NCBI GenBank assembly: GCA_051294375.1
Contig: CM119269.1
Location: 13,831,887-13,895,886 of the forward strand
Direction of reading: 5' to 3'
Length of the DNA stretch: 64,000 nt
Source of the DNA: Paraspadella gotoi
Lineage: Eukaryota; Chaetognatha
A program made the translations under genes and the position numbers. The stretch's first letter is position 1. The number at the start of each line of letters is the position of its first letter. Below, one piece after another: positions 36,085 to 48,210 of this stretch. The notes below the pieces were generated by a model that was not told the DNA's origin, searched no databases, and worked only from the letters and a program-made list of their open reading frames with translations.

Positions 36085-37340
36085 CTTCTTCTCGTGAAAC
36101 TCCCGTGGAAGCGCAGGACGTCTTCAGGAGAGTCTCAGACCCTTGGAGCCACTCTATCTCCGAAGGAAGACGTCAGCCAAAACGCCCAACTCCGTGAAGC
36201 GCTCCCCCGTTAGATCTCTCCAGCATCGGCACTTTTGTGGGACCCGAAGACGCGTAAACTGAGTGGCGAGACCGCTGCGGTCTGGGGGCGGTACACCGTC
36301 TGAGAGGGGCCGCCCTTGGAGTCGGAACAGCTTGGAAATAGCTTGGAAGTGAGATCGAAGCGATCAGAGCGGCGAAGCGTAGTGGAGAAAAACCGGACCC
36401 GATATGAATTGTCACATGTAAAAAAAACCTAAGAGGTAAACAACTTAGGGCGAGGAAATAAAGGAAAAACTCCCATCCCCCCTCCCTTCTCTCCCCAACC
36501 CCCTTCCCTAGGGCCACGCCAAAGCACAAAAAAAAAAAAAAAAACATGGTAGGAGAACAAAGGGGCGGACGGTGAGATCGTGGCGAGGCGGACCGATAAG
36601 AATTAATATTCCATGAGGAATTAAAATTCTCATATCGGTCCGCCTCACTCCGAAATGCGCCATGCCATGAAAGCGGTTTTATTTTCAACAAAAATATTTC
36701 TAATCGAAAAAGACAAATAAAAAAAATTGAAAATTTCCAAAAAAAAGAAAAAGAAATAGAGAAACAAAAAGAAGACGACGGCGTTCAAAAAAAACGAGCT
36801 AAAATCCACTACGCCGCCCACGGGTAACAAACTCACCAGCTAGAGAGCGTCAAGACGCTGGAAAGACTCGCGTTAGAAATGTCTGAAATCCTTCATCACA
36901 AGCTGTTTTAAAGCGAGATCATCGCGTGTGACAGACTCCAGTCCTCTGGGCCCGGACAGAAGGCGCGGCTGCCTGTCCCGACCGGCCCCGCCACTTGGCC
37001 CGACAGGTGGTGTAAGCAGCTTGATGCGGGCGAAACCCCCACTGGCTCGGCGCCGGCAACGGAACTGTAGGTTGTACTGGGCCGAGCCCTAAAACACTGA
37101 TGGAATCGGGCTGCAGAATAACCAAGGTTATAGGGAGAGGAAGGCGTGGGGGGCGGTGGCGGCACTGCTCAGGTCCTTTTGACCTCTATATCCCACTGAG
37201 GGATCTCCATTCCCGTCCCTACGACCCAGAGACTGTCCGAACGTGATGACGGTAGATCGGGCCCCCTGCCCGAACCGTTCGATCTCTGTTATAATAAAAA
37301 TTGTTATATTGGTTGAACCATTTTATATCTATGAGGTGGA
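36085..37340. other. GC-richer insert, unidentified, bounded on the left by a gap
   Basis: GC content rises sharply compared with both sides. It contains a 13-bp inverted repeat (36585-36646) and ends at 37300-37330 with TATATTGGTTGAACCATTTT, a reverse relative of the R1 motif TGGTACAACCAATATAA. Short frames are open but none has a recognisable domain. A transposable-element fragment is the likeliest explanation. Confidence 0.4.
36585..36646. repeat. Perfect 13-bp inverted repeat
   Basis: GAGGCGGACCGAT at 36585-36597 and its complement ATCGGTCCGCCTC at 36634-36646 enclose 36 bp of AT-rich sequence. Confidence 0.9.
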
Positions 37341-38744
37341 TTTCAGGTCGTAAAGAATCCATGATAAAAATTCGACAAATTCACGAAAAAATCGTGCAAA
37401 AACTCCGAAGAAAACGTGATAAATAAAACGCAAAATCTAAACGGTAAGAACTCGAACTCCCATGAGCGTGAAAAAAGTAAATTGACGAGATCAAGCCGAG
37501 ATAGGGAGCCCGAGGAGGATTCGGGCGGAGATTCCTTTTTCATGGTGAATCGTATTGCTATGTCTTCTCTTAAGATGTTTTTTTTTTTCTGTGTTTTTAT
37601 TCTTTACTCTGATAAACGCTTAAAACTATCTATCGACTACCGCGAGAAACAAAAGTGCATTTTATGTGGCCATAAGCGGAGCCGGATAGAGAATATTGTC
37701 AGGTTCATTCAAGCTTAACTAAGGACTCTTTTTATAAACGATATTGTAATTTTTAGGGTGCGTTATTGCTTTAAGGATTAGTTTTAGCCAGACTTTACAC
37801 AAGCAGGGACGATCATTTTATAATGATAGCGTTCTAATTCATAAGGTAGATTGTCTTATCGTAATAGAGAGATTGTGTCCCTGTAGATACGAAAACGGTG
37901 TTAGCCGCCTCGCAACAGTAAAATAAAAATTTAATCTGTTGAGGTTATTGCGCTCTTTAATAAATAGAACAAGGCACGACAAATAGACCCTGATTCCTGT
38001 CACTCGAATCTGTCTGTAGAAAAGATCTTGATCTGACAGCAAGATGTACAGTTAATGAGATATATATAGCTAACTTGAGTAGCTGTCCGAAATTTTAAAT
38101 ATAAAGACCTAAAATTGTCAATTAAAATTCTCGTAAATTTTACTATCCTTAAATAGAAAAAGGCAATGATTAAACACTAAAATACCTCCAGTCAACCTTG
38201 AAATATGTGCAGAAGTTGCCACCACACCAAATACAAAACTTGACAACGTAAACTGTATAGTTACTATAGGGACTATCTATATGGGCCTCCGACGCCGCCG
38301 AACATGTGTAACGACATTTTTTACTTAAGGGCGTGTATCGTCTTAGTCATGGATTAGTGTGAAACTCTCGGAGTGAAACAGATCATTGACGTGTGTATGA
38401 GGAGGCCCTAGCTATGCATTCTTACTCGTTGAATTGGGTGACGTCGTACCGCAAGACTGAGGCAGCTCGGAAGGCGGAGATCAATACACCGCCGGCATAC
38501 ACGCGTCAGTTGGGGTGGAAGGAACATAGCAAGCGTAAACGTGTATTTGTGAGGTTGTACTTAAAGAAGTTAATTTGTTTATGAGTTATGATGGTGCGCT
38601 CTCTCAGTGTGGACGCAGACAAAAGTCCTCGTGAAAACCATGCTCGAGTCCACGCTGAGCAGAAGCACATGACCCGCCCGAGCGGCGCGACAGCTTTTGT
38701 CTGCACGGCATTCTCTGATGGGCTATATTGTATAAGAATGGAAA
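37341..38744. other. No gene seen
   Basis: Mixed-composition sequence with few microsatellites, unlike the rest of the window. No exon with splice signals and a recognisable product was found. Confidence 0.5.
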
Positions 38745-41290
38745 AGGTATGGAAAAAGAGGACGGAAGTGAAAAGAGGAAGTGGGAGAAGTGAAAATAGA
38801 GAGGGAAAGAGAGTTTAAAGATATAACGAGAAAAAAAACTATATTGAAAAATGATGTAGAAAAATAAGAGCTGCTAATAACTTTTGGCTTGATGTTGTTG
38901 GTGAACGATTCCGTTGACTGCTGATTGAGGTTGTGCTCCTATTCGATTGAAGGCTCTGTCCGCACTGGCCACACGATAGAGAGAATCCCTGCAATAAAAC
39001 TTTTTCCGCCACCATGATATTACGTGTAAGCCAAGACAACCTAGCGCGTCCATCCAATACTAGATGTAATTATTATTTCACTTTGGTATGTGGTTTCCCT
39101 ATGTCTACGTCTTTAACATGAGCTAATTTAAGTTGTCGAATTCTTTTTCATTTATGATCGCCTTAAAACAGAGTCGGACGCAGGACCAAAGTTTCTCTCG
39201 AATACTCTCGCATTTCTCTTTTCCCTTTTTGCTACTTTAACCCGGCCAGGTGCACTCTAATGCGGCACTGGTTTTTTTTAGGAAATTTGTTGGCGTTAAG
39301 GTGAATACTCTCTTAGCCTACAACATATAAAATGGGGTTAGCATTCCTTGGACGGAACTCGTCTCTTGCACATAATATCGCCCGTGAGGCTTAAACAATC
39401 CCTTGAATTCTTGCAAAATTGGAATCGTGAAACACTTTATTGTGACAATTAAACTCCTTTTAGAAGTGACTCTCAAGGCGGATTGCGTTATCATTGAAGT
39501 TCGGAAGCTTATGCCTAACAGTTGCTTGACAAAACATTCCCGAGTCTATGTTACACTGTTAAGGGCACACATCGAAGTAGAAAAGTTAATTAAAGAACTG
39601 AGCACAAAAAAAAATATCTTTCGTAGTTTGGCCTGGTGTGAGTACGCATCTCTTCTAAATCTCAAATCAATAATTTGAATTGCTGATTTATTTCAAATCT
39701 CTGATTGATGTTTAACACGAAATTCGTGAGTGATAATAAGCTTTAGATTATTGATTTAGTTGGATTTAAAAAAAAAAAAAGTAGAAAATTCGTTCTCGCA
39801 ATGTTTTTGTCGACCATCCCCTAAAGTCCCGCCTTATGGTACCACCTCATAATTCTGGATTTCACGGGTTTTTTTCGGAGTGATCCCAAATATAAAGTAA
39901 CCCGTAATCCAAAAGCATGGTTCGAGAGGAGAGATCTGTAATAGGAATAAGACAAAAAGAAATAAGCTCTAGATAAGCAAGAAGGAAATCTTAGAAATGT
40001 TATTAACTATCGATTCAAACCTAAATATTTTTATTATTATTTTGGCTTAGATTTCCAAAAAATCAAACATCTTCTTTGTTAAAAGATGCAATTAGTTATT
40101 CAACCATATATTTATCTTTATCATCATTTCATAAAACTCTGCTAATATGATATCACAATTTATTCTTAAGGACTCCATGGTATAAATATTGAATTATTCA
40201 TCATTCTTACAATAGGAGTCACACGCAACCAATCCGTGAGTTGAGGATTGCAGTGTAACATCTGACTTGGCAAGATCTTCTTTCTGACAAGATCGAAGAA
40301 TCATATAAAAAACACGTTGTGACCTTGTATGCCAATTTCAGTTAAAAAACCAATCTGAAATAGTAGTGTTTGTTGAACATAACAGTAGTGCTTCAGTTTG
40401 AAAGCTTTGCCGCGTGAGATCGAGCGAGACAAATGTTGACGACTCGTCCATAATAGTTTAGGGCGTGAAGAATACCTCTATTCAGTTTCTAGAAGCAGAA
40501 CTACGCGTCGGGAAAGGTCTGGAAGAATGAAGAAAAAACAGTTGCGTGGCCCAATGTTGTCGCAGCGGCAAAATCAATCTTGCCTAGAGGAAGAACGTTA
40601 ACGAGCAATCGGGATAGTTTGCTTTGTGTGGAGCCTCCTCACTCGTCTCTTGCTTTATCCGCCTCCCTCTGCTCCTATCATTCAAGCCTTTCATGTTGTC
40701 TATTCCGATCTGACACTACTCGTCGTTTATGTTTCCGTTAGTTTTTTTCAAATTTCATTCAATTACAGTTTTACTTTTCATTAATTTCATCTTGCAACTT
40801 CGCATGTCAATTCATATTTACATTTGATTTCCCCAACTCTGCCTCAGGTAGATTGCTTCATCCAATTCATTCATTCCTTCATTTATTCATTTATTCATGT
40901 AAGTTTAGTAGTCTTAATTTCCTTTTAGCATTTCTACATATAATTAATTCAATTTATTACTATAATTGATTGATATATATATGTAACCCAAACTGATATT
41001 CTATCACACTCTTTAATCAAAGACCCTAAATATATTCGCACTTCATATTTTCGAACTATAACAGAAATTCGTCACGTCTTGACGGGTCTCCTTATTTTCT
41101 CAGTCCCCAATTTCATCATAAATTTGGAATTAAGTTTTTAGATTTAAAGATTTTGTTAGGCGACCCTTTTCGGTTCTCTTGAACTTAATTTTAAACTTAA
41201 TATATGAAATTGGTACAACCAATATAAAAATTATCCATTCAGTTAATAAAAGCTATCTTGCCCCTGACTTTGACAGCCTTTCTGTGTTTA
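38745..41290 (+). repeat. Diverged segmental duplication, copy 2
   Basis: It carries the landmarks of 34165-35675 in the same order but is about 1 kb longer because unrelated segments lie between them. The last 400 bp is nearly identical to copy 1, while the first part matches only in patches. Confidence 0.7.
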
Positions 41291-41705
41291 GAGGCCTCCA
41301 TTCACTCTTACAAAGAAATAAATAGCAGGGTTCCCTGAAAGCTTTCAAGAGGTTCCAAATAAATCCTCGAAAGTGACCTTTACACTCTTCCTCACCAGTT
41401 CCCGTTCTTCACTCCCAGAGTACCTGGCTGATCCCTGTCAATGAAAGGGAGTGCAGAAGTGAGTGTTTATTGAAAGATTTATTGAGGTGGTTCAAGGGAC
41501 GTCTCAGCGAATGTTTCAATTGTCATGAGGAAAAACCACTCCCTATTATATATTATATAACCCTAATCTCTAACCCAATTCCTACTCCTTTACCTAATCC
41601 TTAAACCTTATATAAGTAGGAATTGGGTTAGAGATTAGGGTTATATAATATATAATATATATTAAGTTTAAAATTAAGTTCAAGAGAACAGAAAAGGGTC
41701 GCCTT
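41157..41705. mobile_element. Inverted-repeat element R1 with nested palindrome
   Basis: Left end GGCGACCCTTTTCGG, TTCTCTTGAACTTAAT, TTTAAACTTAATATAT (about 41159-41205) recurs inverted at 41655-41705 with one or two mismatches. The interior matches the truncated copies at 7702-7960 and 35580-35675. The right side contains a perfect inverted repeat with 41-bp arms, 41545-41585 and 41616-41656, around a 30-nt loop. No transposase frame is present, so it is non-autonomous. Confidence 0.75.
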
Positions 41706-41745
41706 TGGAAAAAAAAACCTAACGTTCCGCTCGCTTGACACTCAC

Positions 41746-41826
41746 CTGAGATTCTCCGCGAATCGAGAGAAAAGAAAAGAGGAAAACGTGACACAAAATC
41801 AATCGAGTTAATTGCCTCAAATCCAT
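41746..41826 (-). CDS. Signal-peptide exon, probable first exon of the SUEL-lectin gene
   Basis: ATG at 41826-41824 opens MDLRQLTRLILCHVFLFSFL, then SIRGESQ: a basic n-region, hydrophobic core and Ser/Gly-rich cleavage area. It ends exactly at a strong donor CAG|GTGAGT in phase 0. The first SUEL exon at 27260 needs an upstream phase 0 exon with a signal peptide, and joining gives a 548-aa protein. The 14.5-kb intron, and the assumption that no exon lies between, make the linkage inference. The same exon could instead start another secreted protein. Confidence 0.55.
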
Positions 41827-42157
41827 TTTCACTACTTTTTTTTTTTCTTGTGTTTCGTTTTTGTTTTTGATCGAGATGAAGTCGCGGATAGAGAGAGAGT
41901 CGCTGATGGAGATATAGTCGCTCACGGATATTGAGTCATTGAGGGAGACAAGAGTCACTGACAGAGACGGAGTCACCGATTTAGCCCGAAGAAAATCATC
42001 TATGGAATTTTATTCTCACGAATGGAATCTTTTTTTTCTTCTTCAATCCTTCATTTCTCTTTCGCGTTTGTCGCCTAAAGTTTTTTTTTTCGCGCGAGTC
42101 TTTTGTATGACTTCAGTTTTCTGATTTTTTTTTGTTGTTTGTTTTCGTTTTGTTTTC

Positions 42158-42238
42158 TTTCGTTGATCGTCGTCGTCGTCGTCGTCGTTGTCGTCGTCGT
42201 TTTCTTCGTCGTCGTCGTTGTCGTCGTCGAGATCCTTG
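42158..42238. repeat. (CGT)n microsatellite
   Basis: CGTCGT units with TGT and TTC interruptions, just left of a 247-bp gap. Confidence 0.85.
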
Positions 42239-42274
42239 AATCGAGGAACTGTAAAAAAAATAAGGTTTTTTTTT

Positions 42275-42521
42275 NNNNNNNNNNNNNNNNNNNNNNNNNN
42301 NNNNNNNNNNNNNNNNNNNNNNNNNNNNNNNNNNNNNNNNNNNNNNNNNNNNNNNNNNNNNNNNNNNNNNNNNNNNNNNNNNNNNNNNNNNNNNNNNNNN
42401 NNNNNNNNNNNNNNNNNNNNNNNNNNNNNNNNNNNNNNNNNNNNNNNNNNNNNNNNNNNNNNNNNNNNNNNNNNNNNNNNNNNNNNNNNNNNNNNNNNNN
42501 NNNNNNNNNNNNNNNNNNNNN
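42275..42521. other. Assembly gap, 247 N
   Basis: Unknown bases; the left edge is a poly-T run. Confidence 0.95.
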
Positions 42522-43728
42522 CTTTCTTGTCGCCTCTTCTTTTTTTCTGCCAACGCGACTTTATATATTTTATTACATATTTATTTACGTTTCTTTCGTG
42601 ACTATATAATTTTTAAAATATTAAAGTAATAACAAAGTTTTTTTTTTTGAAACACTGGTACAGAATGCGATGCTGTTGGACACAGTAGTCAGTTATCTAG
42701 GGTTAAGATTAATCGGGGTTTGCTGGAGTGATAAGACTTATTCGAGCAGGGCAAAAAAAAGAAGAAAAAAGTGAGCGTTTTTTATTTTTTCAATCTAGGG
42801 CGTTATATAGCGGCTTTCCGGGTTTGTGAAGAATCAGATAAAAGATTAATTAAAACGAGCACTTCAAATTTTCTTAAAATTTTTTTTTTCTTCTTTTTAT
42901 TTTATTTTCTATTTTATTTTTTGAAAACCAGAAAATAAAATCGAGATTTTGTCCGAAAAAAAAGTGACTTATGAATTCCTGTAAAGTTTTCTTTTTTTTT
43001 AAATTATTTCTTAAAAGTGAAATCGACGTCTTGTTTATCTTAAGAAAAGAAAAAAATGTTTGTAAACTAAGAGGCAAAAAGTTCTTAACGTCCCTATTGC
43101 TATTTAATCAACCGAAAAGTATGTTCCTATAGAAAAACAGAAGGGGAAAATAATTCGTGGCGGAAAAAAAAAGGGGGAAAATATACTATATATTAAAAGA
43201 AGGATGGAAATGCCGAGATATTTTTAAGTATGAAAATATGCGAGAGAAAATTGTACGAGACGGCATATCTTAAAAAAAAAAAAAAAAAAGAAAAGTACTG
43301 CCCCGCAGAAAAAGTGATCCGGAAAAAAAAGCAGGAAAACCTGTTTTTGTTTATAAACTTCTTTCGATGGTATTTAGAAGCGCATTTGAAAAGATTTGTT
43401 TAAAATATTTTATTTCGTAAATATTTGATCGAAGTGAAAAAGTGAAAAAAGGAAAAAAAAAAAAAAAACCCGACGTGAATTCGTCGACTGGATTATTCCT
43501 CCGAGTGCGTGAGGCTCGTCGATGAAGAATGTAGTAGTTTCGTATTAAATATTAAAATAGTACAAATAAAGATTATTTCATGAAAGATGAAATTTATTAA
43601 TCACAGTAGAACAAACCCTTTCAATTTAAAATAATTACTGGCTCTATTTTAAAAGATTTTTCAAAAATGTAAAAAAATTGATTAAGAGTGTTCACATTTC
43701 ATTTTAGAATTTTAGAAATACGCGCGTG
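42522..43728. other. No gene seen
   Basis: AT-rich with many poly-A and poly-T runs. No supportable exon or RNA gene. Confidence 0.5.
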
Positions 43729-43750
43729 AGAGTGAGAGAGAAAGAGAGAG

Positions 43751-43813
<63 letters not shown>

Positions 43814-44061
43814 GAGAGAAAGAGAGAAAGAGAGAGAGTACGAGGGTAAATAGGGTAAGAGAGTAAGTGGTTTGAAGTTAGGGAGAAGAAAACCGGAGGA
43901 GGAGGATGAGGAGGAGGAGGTGGAGGAAGAATAGAAGGTGGAAGAGGATGAGGATGAGGAGGAGGAGGAAGAGGATGAAAAGGAGGAAGAGGATCTACCA
44001 ACTCCATGAATCTAATAGAATCATTAAATCTGAATTATAATTGGAATTGAGACAAGGGAGG

Positions 44062-44133
<72 letters not shown>

Positions 44134-44140
44134 AAGAGAA
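43729..44140. repeat. (GA)n microsatellites and GGA-rich repeat
   Basis: GA tracts with GAAA interruptions at 43733-43838 and 44060-44138, with a GGAGGAGGATGA triplet-rich stretch between them at 43893-43992. Confidence 0.9.
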
Positions 44141-44439
44141 AAGGGAGCGTTATGATAAGAAATTAGTTTTAATACTTTACAATTATGATATTTTCCAACT
44201 CATATTCAAACAAATTTTCCGTATGTTTTCCCTTATTTCTGTTTTTAAAAATATCTTGAAAAATATTTGAACTTCTTTTTGATTATCATTTTTATGCCGA
44301 TCGAGTAAAATGGTTTTTTTTTCACAAAAAACGAGATAAAAATAGATACAAAAAAAAAGTTTGTTGTACCTGATATAAAATTTTGTGAGCGAAAATCAAA
44401 GACTAATTTAAAGTAGGCACATTTCATGGATTGGAAGGG

Positions 44440-44700
44440 TGAAGGGAGCGGACAGGGGAGAGAGGGCAGAGAGAGAAAGGGCAAAGGAGAGAGGGCAGAG
44501 AAGGAAGGGCAGGGGATAGAGGGCAGAGAAGAGAAGGAAGGAGAGAAAGGAAAAGCCAGAAAGATGGCAAATGAGGGAAGACAAACCATAGAGGAGAAAG
44601 CAGGGGAGAGGGAGCATGGGAGAGAGGGCTGGGTAGAGGTGGGGAGAAAGGCCAGAAAAGAGAAAGCAGGAAAGAGAGGGCATGAAAGAAAGGGCAAGTG
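44440..44700 (+). repeat. Purine-rich minisatellite
   Basis: Imperfect tandem units around AGAGGGCAGAGAAGGAA and GGAGAAAGCAGG over about 260 bp. It opens long frames on both strands that read as repeats rather than protein. Confidence 0.75.
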
Positions 44701-44995
44701 CCAATACGATCAGCGGCCATCGAAAAAAAAATCACGTTTAACGAAGTTCAAAGAGAGAGAAACGGTCGGCCTCCCTCCGCGGGGTGCCATCGGAAAAATG
44801 GAGATGATGAGTAGAGATCCATGGTGCGTTTCATCTGAAGATGGTTAAATCACGGGGTGTGAGAATATAGAATGTAAAATAGAGTAGTATTTGGAACGAC
44901 GACGACAATGACGACGACGATCGGTAAATTCGTACTTAACCTAAAAATCTTTTTTTATACTACATACAAAATTTCTCACTTTCTCTCCCTGTCTC

Positions 44996-45042
44996 TTCCT
45001 TTTTTTCTCTTTCTTTCACTCTCTCTCCCCCTCTCTTTTTTC

Positions 45043-45089
<47 letters not shown>

Positions 45090-45256
45090 CTCCTCTCCTT
45101 CTCTCTCTCTCTCTCTCTCATTCACCCAGGTCGCCCACCCGCCAGTGTTGAATCGAACTCAGGAAAAAAGGGCGGCCTTTGATCCGGCGTAATTCACAAA
45201 GAATTGAGCTGATTATTTTTTATGTGATTATTAGGTGATCTGTTTCTTTCCTTTTC

Positions 45257-45291
<35 letters not shown>

Positions 45292-46110
45292 NNNNNNNNN
45301 NNNNNNNNNNNNNNNNNNNNNNNNNNNNNNNNNNNNNNNNNNNNNNNNNNNNNNNNNNNNNNNNNNNNNNNNNNNNNNNNNNNNNNNNNNNNNNNNNNNN
45401 NNNNNNNNNNNNNNNNNNNNNNNNNNNNNNNNNNNNNNNNNNNNNNNNNNNNNNNNNNNNNNNNNNNNNNNNNNNNNNNNNNNNNNNNNNNNNNNNNNNN
45501 NNNNNNNNNNNNNNNNNNNNNNNNNNNNNNNNNNNNNNNNNNNNNNNNNNNNNNNNNNNNNNNNNNNNNNNNNNNNNNNNNNNNNNNNNNNNNNNNNNNN
45601 NNNNNNNNNNNNNNNNNNNNNNNNNNNNNNNNNNNNNNNNNNNNNNNNNNNNNNNNNNNNNNNNNNNNNNNNNNNNNNNNNNNNNNNNNNNNNNNNNNNN
45701 NNNNNNNNNNNNNNNNNNNNNNNNNNNNNNNNNNNNNNNNNNNNNNNNNNNNNNNNNNNNNNNNNNNNNNNNNNNNNNNNNNNNNNNNNNNNNNNNNNNN
45801 NNNNNNNNNNNNNNNNNNNNNNNNNNNNNNNNNNNNNNNNNNNNNNNNNNNNNNNNNNNNNNNNNNNNNNNNNNNNNNNNNNNNNNNNNNNNNNNNNNNN
45901 NNNNNNNNNNNNNNNNNNNNNNNNNNNNNNNNNNNNNNNNNNNNNNNNNNNNNNNNNNNNNNNNNNNNNNNNNNNNNNNNNNNNNNNNNNNNNNNNNNNN
46001 NNNNNNNNNNNNNNNNNNNNNNNNNNNNNNNNNNNNNNNNNNNNNNNNNNNNNNNNNNNNNNNNNNNNNNNNNNNNNNNNNNNNNNNNNNNNNNNNNNNN
46101 NNNNNNNNNN

Positions 46111-46133
<23 letters not shown>
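44996..46133. repeat. (CT)n/(GA)n microsatellites around an 819-N gap
   Basis: CT tracts at 45045-45119 and 45258-45291 lead into N at 45292-46110, after which the sequence resumes as (GA)n. The assembly broke inside a repeat; the real gap length is unknown. Confidence 0.9.
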
Positions 46134-46144
<11 letters not shown>

Positions 46145-46760
46145 TGGGAGAACTCAACACTGGGCGACGGATAGAGAGTGAGATAGAAGGACCTGCAATT
46201 CTCAGGCGTTGTGTCGCCTTTGCTATATTGCACTTATCATTTGTTTTCTTTTAGTCTCGTTTCAAACCTCATTTGCATATTTATTTTTTTTTTTAAGTAT
46301 CGAGTTATAAAGAAAATGATTATTTTTTTTCATTTTAAATATCGTCACTTCACAAGAATGAAACTCTTACTTACAAAGTGGTTTGTGCGAAAATAGGGTA
46401 AGCGGAATAGACAAGCAAAGAGAAAGACAAGCAGACAGACAGACAGACACAGACAGACAGACAGACGGGTAAAAAAAATTTGACTGAGAAAAAGTTTCAT
46501 GGGTTCAACTTGAAAGAAGCGCAAAAGAAAAATTGATTAAAAGAAGAAAGAATCGGAAGGTGGATCGAATTCTGCAGACGAGATATAAGAAGATGAGGTT
46601 GAAGAAAGAGGAAGTTGAGTTGAGAAGAGAGGATGAATAAAATAAGACCAGAGATGAGCCTATAAAATGGAATATTATAAGGGCTGAGAAGTTAAGAGAA
46701 AAATATAACTTGGAAGGGATGACGTATGAAATGTCGCAATAGATGAAAGAGATGAGAAAG

Positions 46761-47289
46761 GAGAAGGGATGAAATAAGAAAACCTGGTTGAAAAGATGGG
46801 AAAATAATTTATAAGGAGAAGGGATGAAATAGGAAAACCTGGGTGAGAAGATGGGAAGATAATTTGAAAGGGGAAGTGATGAAATAAAACCTGGGTGAAA
46901 AGATGGGAAGATAATTTNNNNNNNNNNNNNNNNNNNNNNNNNNNNNNNNNNNNNNNNNNNNNNNNNNNNNNNNNNNNNNNNNNNNNNNNNNNNNNNNNNN
47001 NNNNNNNNNNNNNNNNNNNNNNNNNNNNNNNNNNNNNNNNNNNNNNNNNNNNNNNNNNNNNNNNNNNNNNNNNNNNNNNNNNNNNNNNNNNNNNNNNNNN
47101 NNNNNNNNNNNNNNNNNNNNNNNNNNNNNNNNNNNNNNNNNNNNNNNNNNNNNNNNNNNNNNNNNNNNNNNNNNNNNNNNNNNNNNNNNNNNNNNNNNNN
47201 NNGATGAAATAAAACCTGGGTGAAAAGATGGGAAGATAATTTGAAAGGGGAAGTGATGAAATTAAACCTGGGTGAGAAGNNNNNNNNNN
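46761..47289 (+). repeat. 52-55-bp minisatellite interrupted by two gaps
   Basis: Units begin GAGAAGGGATGAAATA or GGAAGTGATGAAAT and contain AACCTGGGTGA, AAGATGGGAAGATAATTT. At least three copies lie left of the 285-N gap (46918-47202) and two between it and the 10-N gap (47280-47289). The gaps probably replace more copies. Confidence 0.9.
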
Positions 47290-47348
47290 GGATCGCGTCT
47301 CAGACGAAGCCCCGCCCACTTCCGGTGGAAAAATTCGAGGGGGAAATC

Positions 47349-47351
47349 CGC

Positions 47352-47428
<77 letters not shown>
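47349..47428. repeat. (GA)n microsatellite
   Basis: About 40 GA units with one GGAG interruption. Confidence 0.9.
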
Positions 47429-47430
<2 letters not shown>

Positions 47431-47859
47431 CTACGTGGGCAGGAACTTTGTCGACTGTTTATCTGTCGACTATTTTTGACCAAAGAAGCATCTTTTTTCT
47501 GTATTTTAATGGAAAAAAAATCGCGTTTGTATAAGAACATAATAAATAGATACTAAAATACTAAAATTGACTTTTTACCCAACTCTGACCTCTCTCTCTC
47601 TTGCACCTTCATTCCTATCGTGTTAATGACAGAAGTTGTTGAGTTGTAAGGAAACTTTTTTTAATTCAATTTACATATTGTAACAGATTAGATTATCTCC
47701 CACAAAGAGAAATTCTTTTTTTAGGGATTTTATGTCAGTGAGACTTTAAATGAGATTTCATCATGAGCTTTACAACTGGAAGCATTTTCTTATATTAAAA
47801 GTTTGAACGATGATTGTTTATGTTAAACTTATTATCATGACCACGTGAGACGCCACGGC

Positions 47860-47935
47860 TGTCGTCGTCGTCGTCGTCGTCGTCGTCTATATTTCTTGTG
47901 GTCGTCGATTTCTGAAAGATGGAAGAAGGACGATA

Positions 47936-47975
<40 letters not shown>

Positions 47976-48154
47976 AGGCTAAGATGGTACAGACGTTGAG
48001 TGATGCTTTATGAATGTAAATTAACGACGACAACAACAACAACGACAACAACAACGATGACGATGGAATCAACGAAGATGATAAAAAACAAAAATAAAAA
48101 CAAAACAAAACAGTTTTTTTTTATTCCAAAATGAAAGATGACGTCGATAATGAA

Positions 48155-48196
<42 letters not shown>

Positions 48197-48210
48197 AACG
48201 ACGACGTAAG
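47860..48210. repeat. Cluster of (CGT)/(GAC) triplet tracts
   Basis: Tracts at 47860-47888 (CGT), 47938-47976 (GAC), 48027-48063 (AAC/GAC) and 48155-48206 (GAC), in alternating orientation. Left- and right-strand tracts could pair as a large hairpin. Confidence 0.85.

Noticed and set aside
41719-41976. Full 85-aa ORF as a protein
   Set aside because: Only the part from ATG 41826 to the donor at 41745 looks coding; the upstream part is repetitive, and the downstream codons follow a GTGAGT donor.
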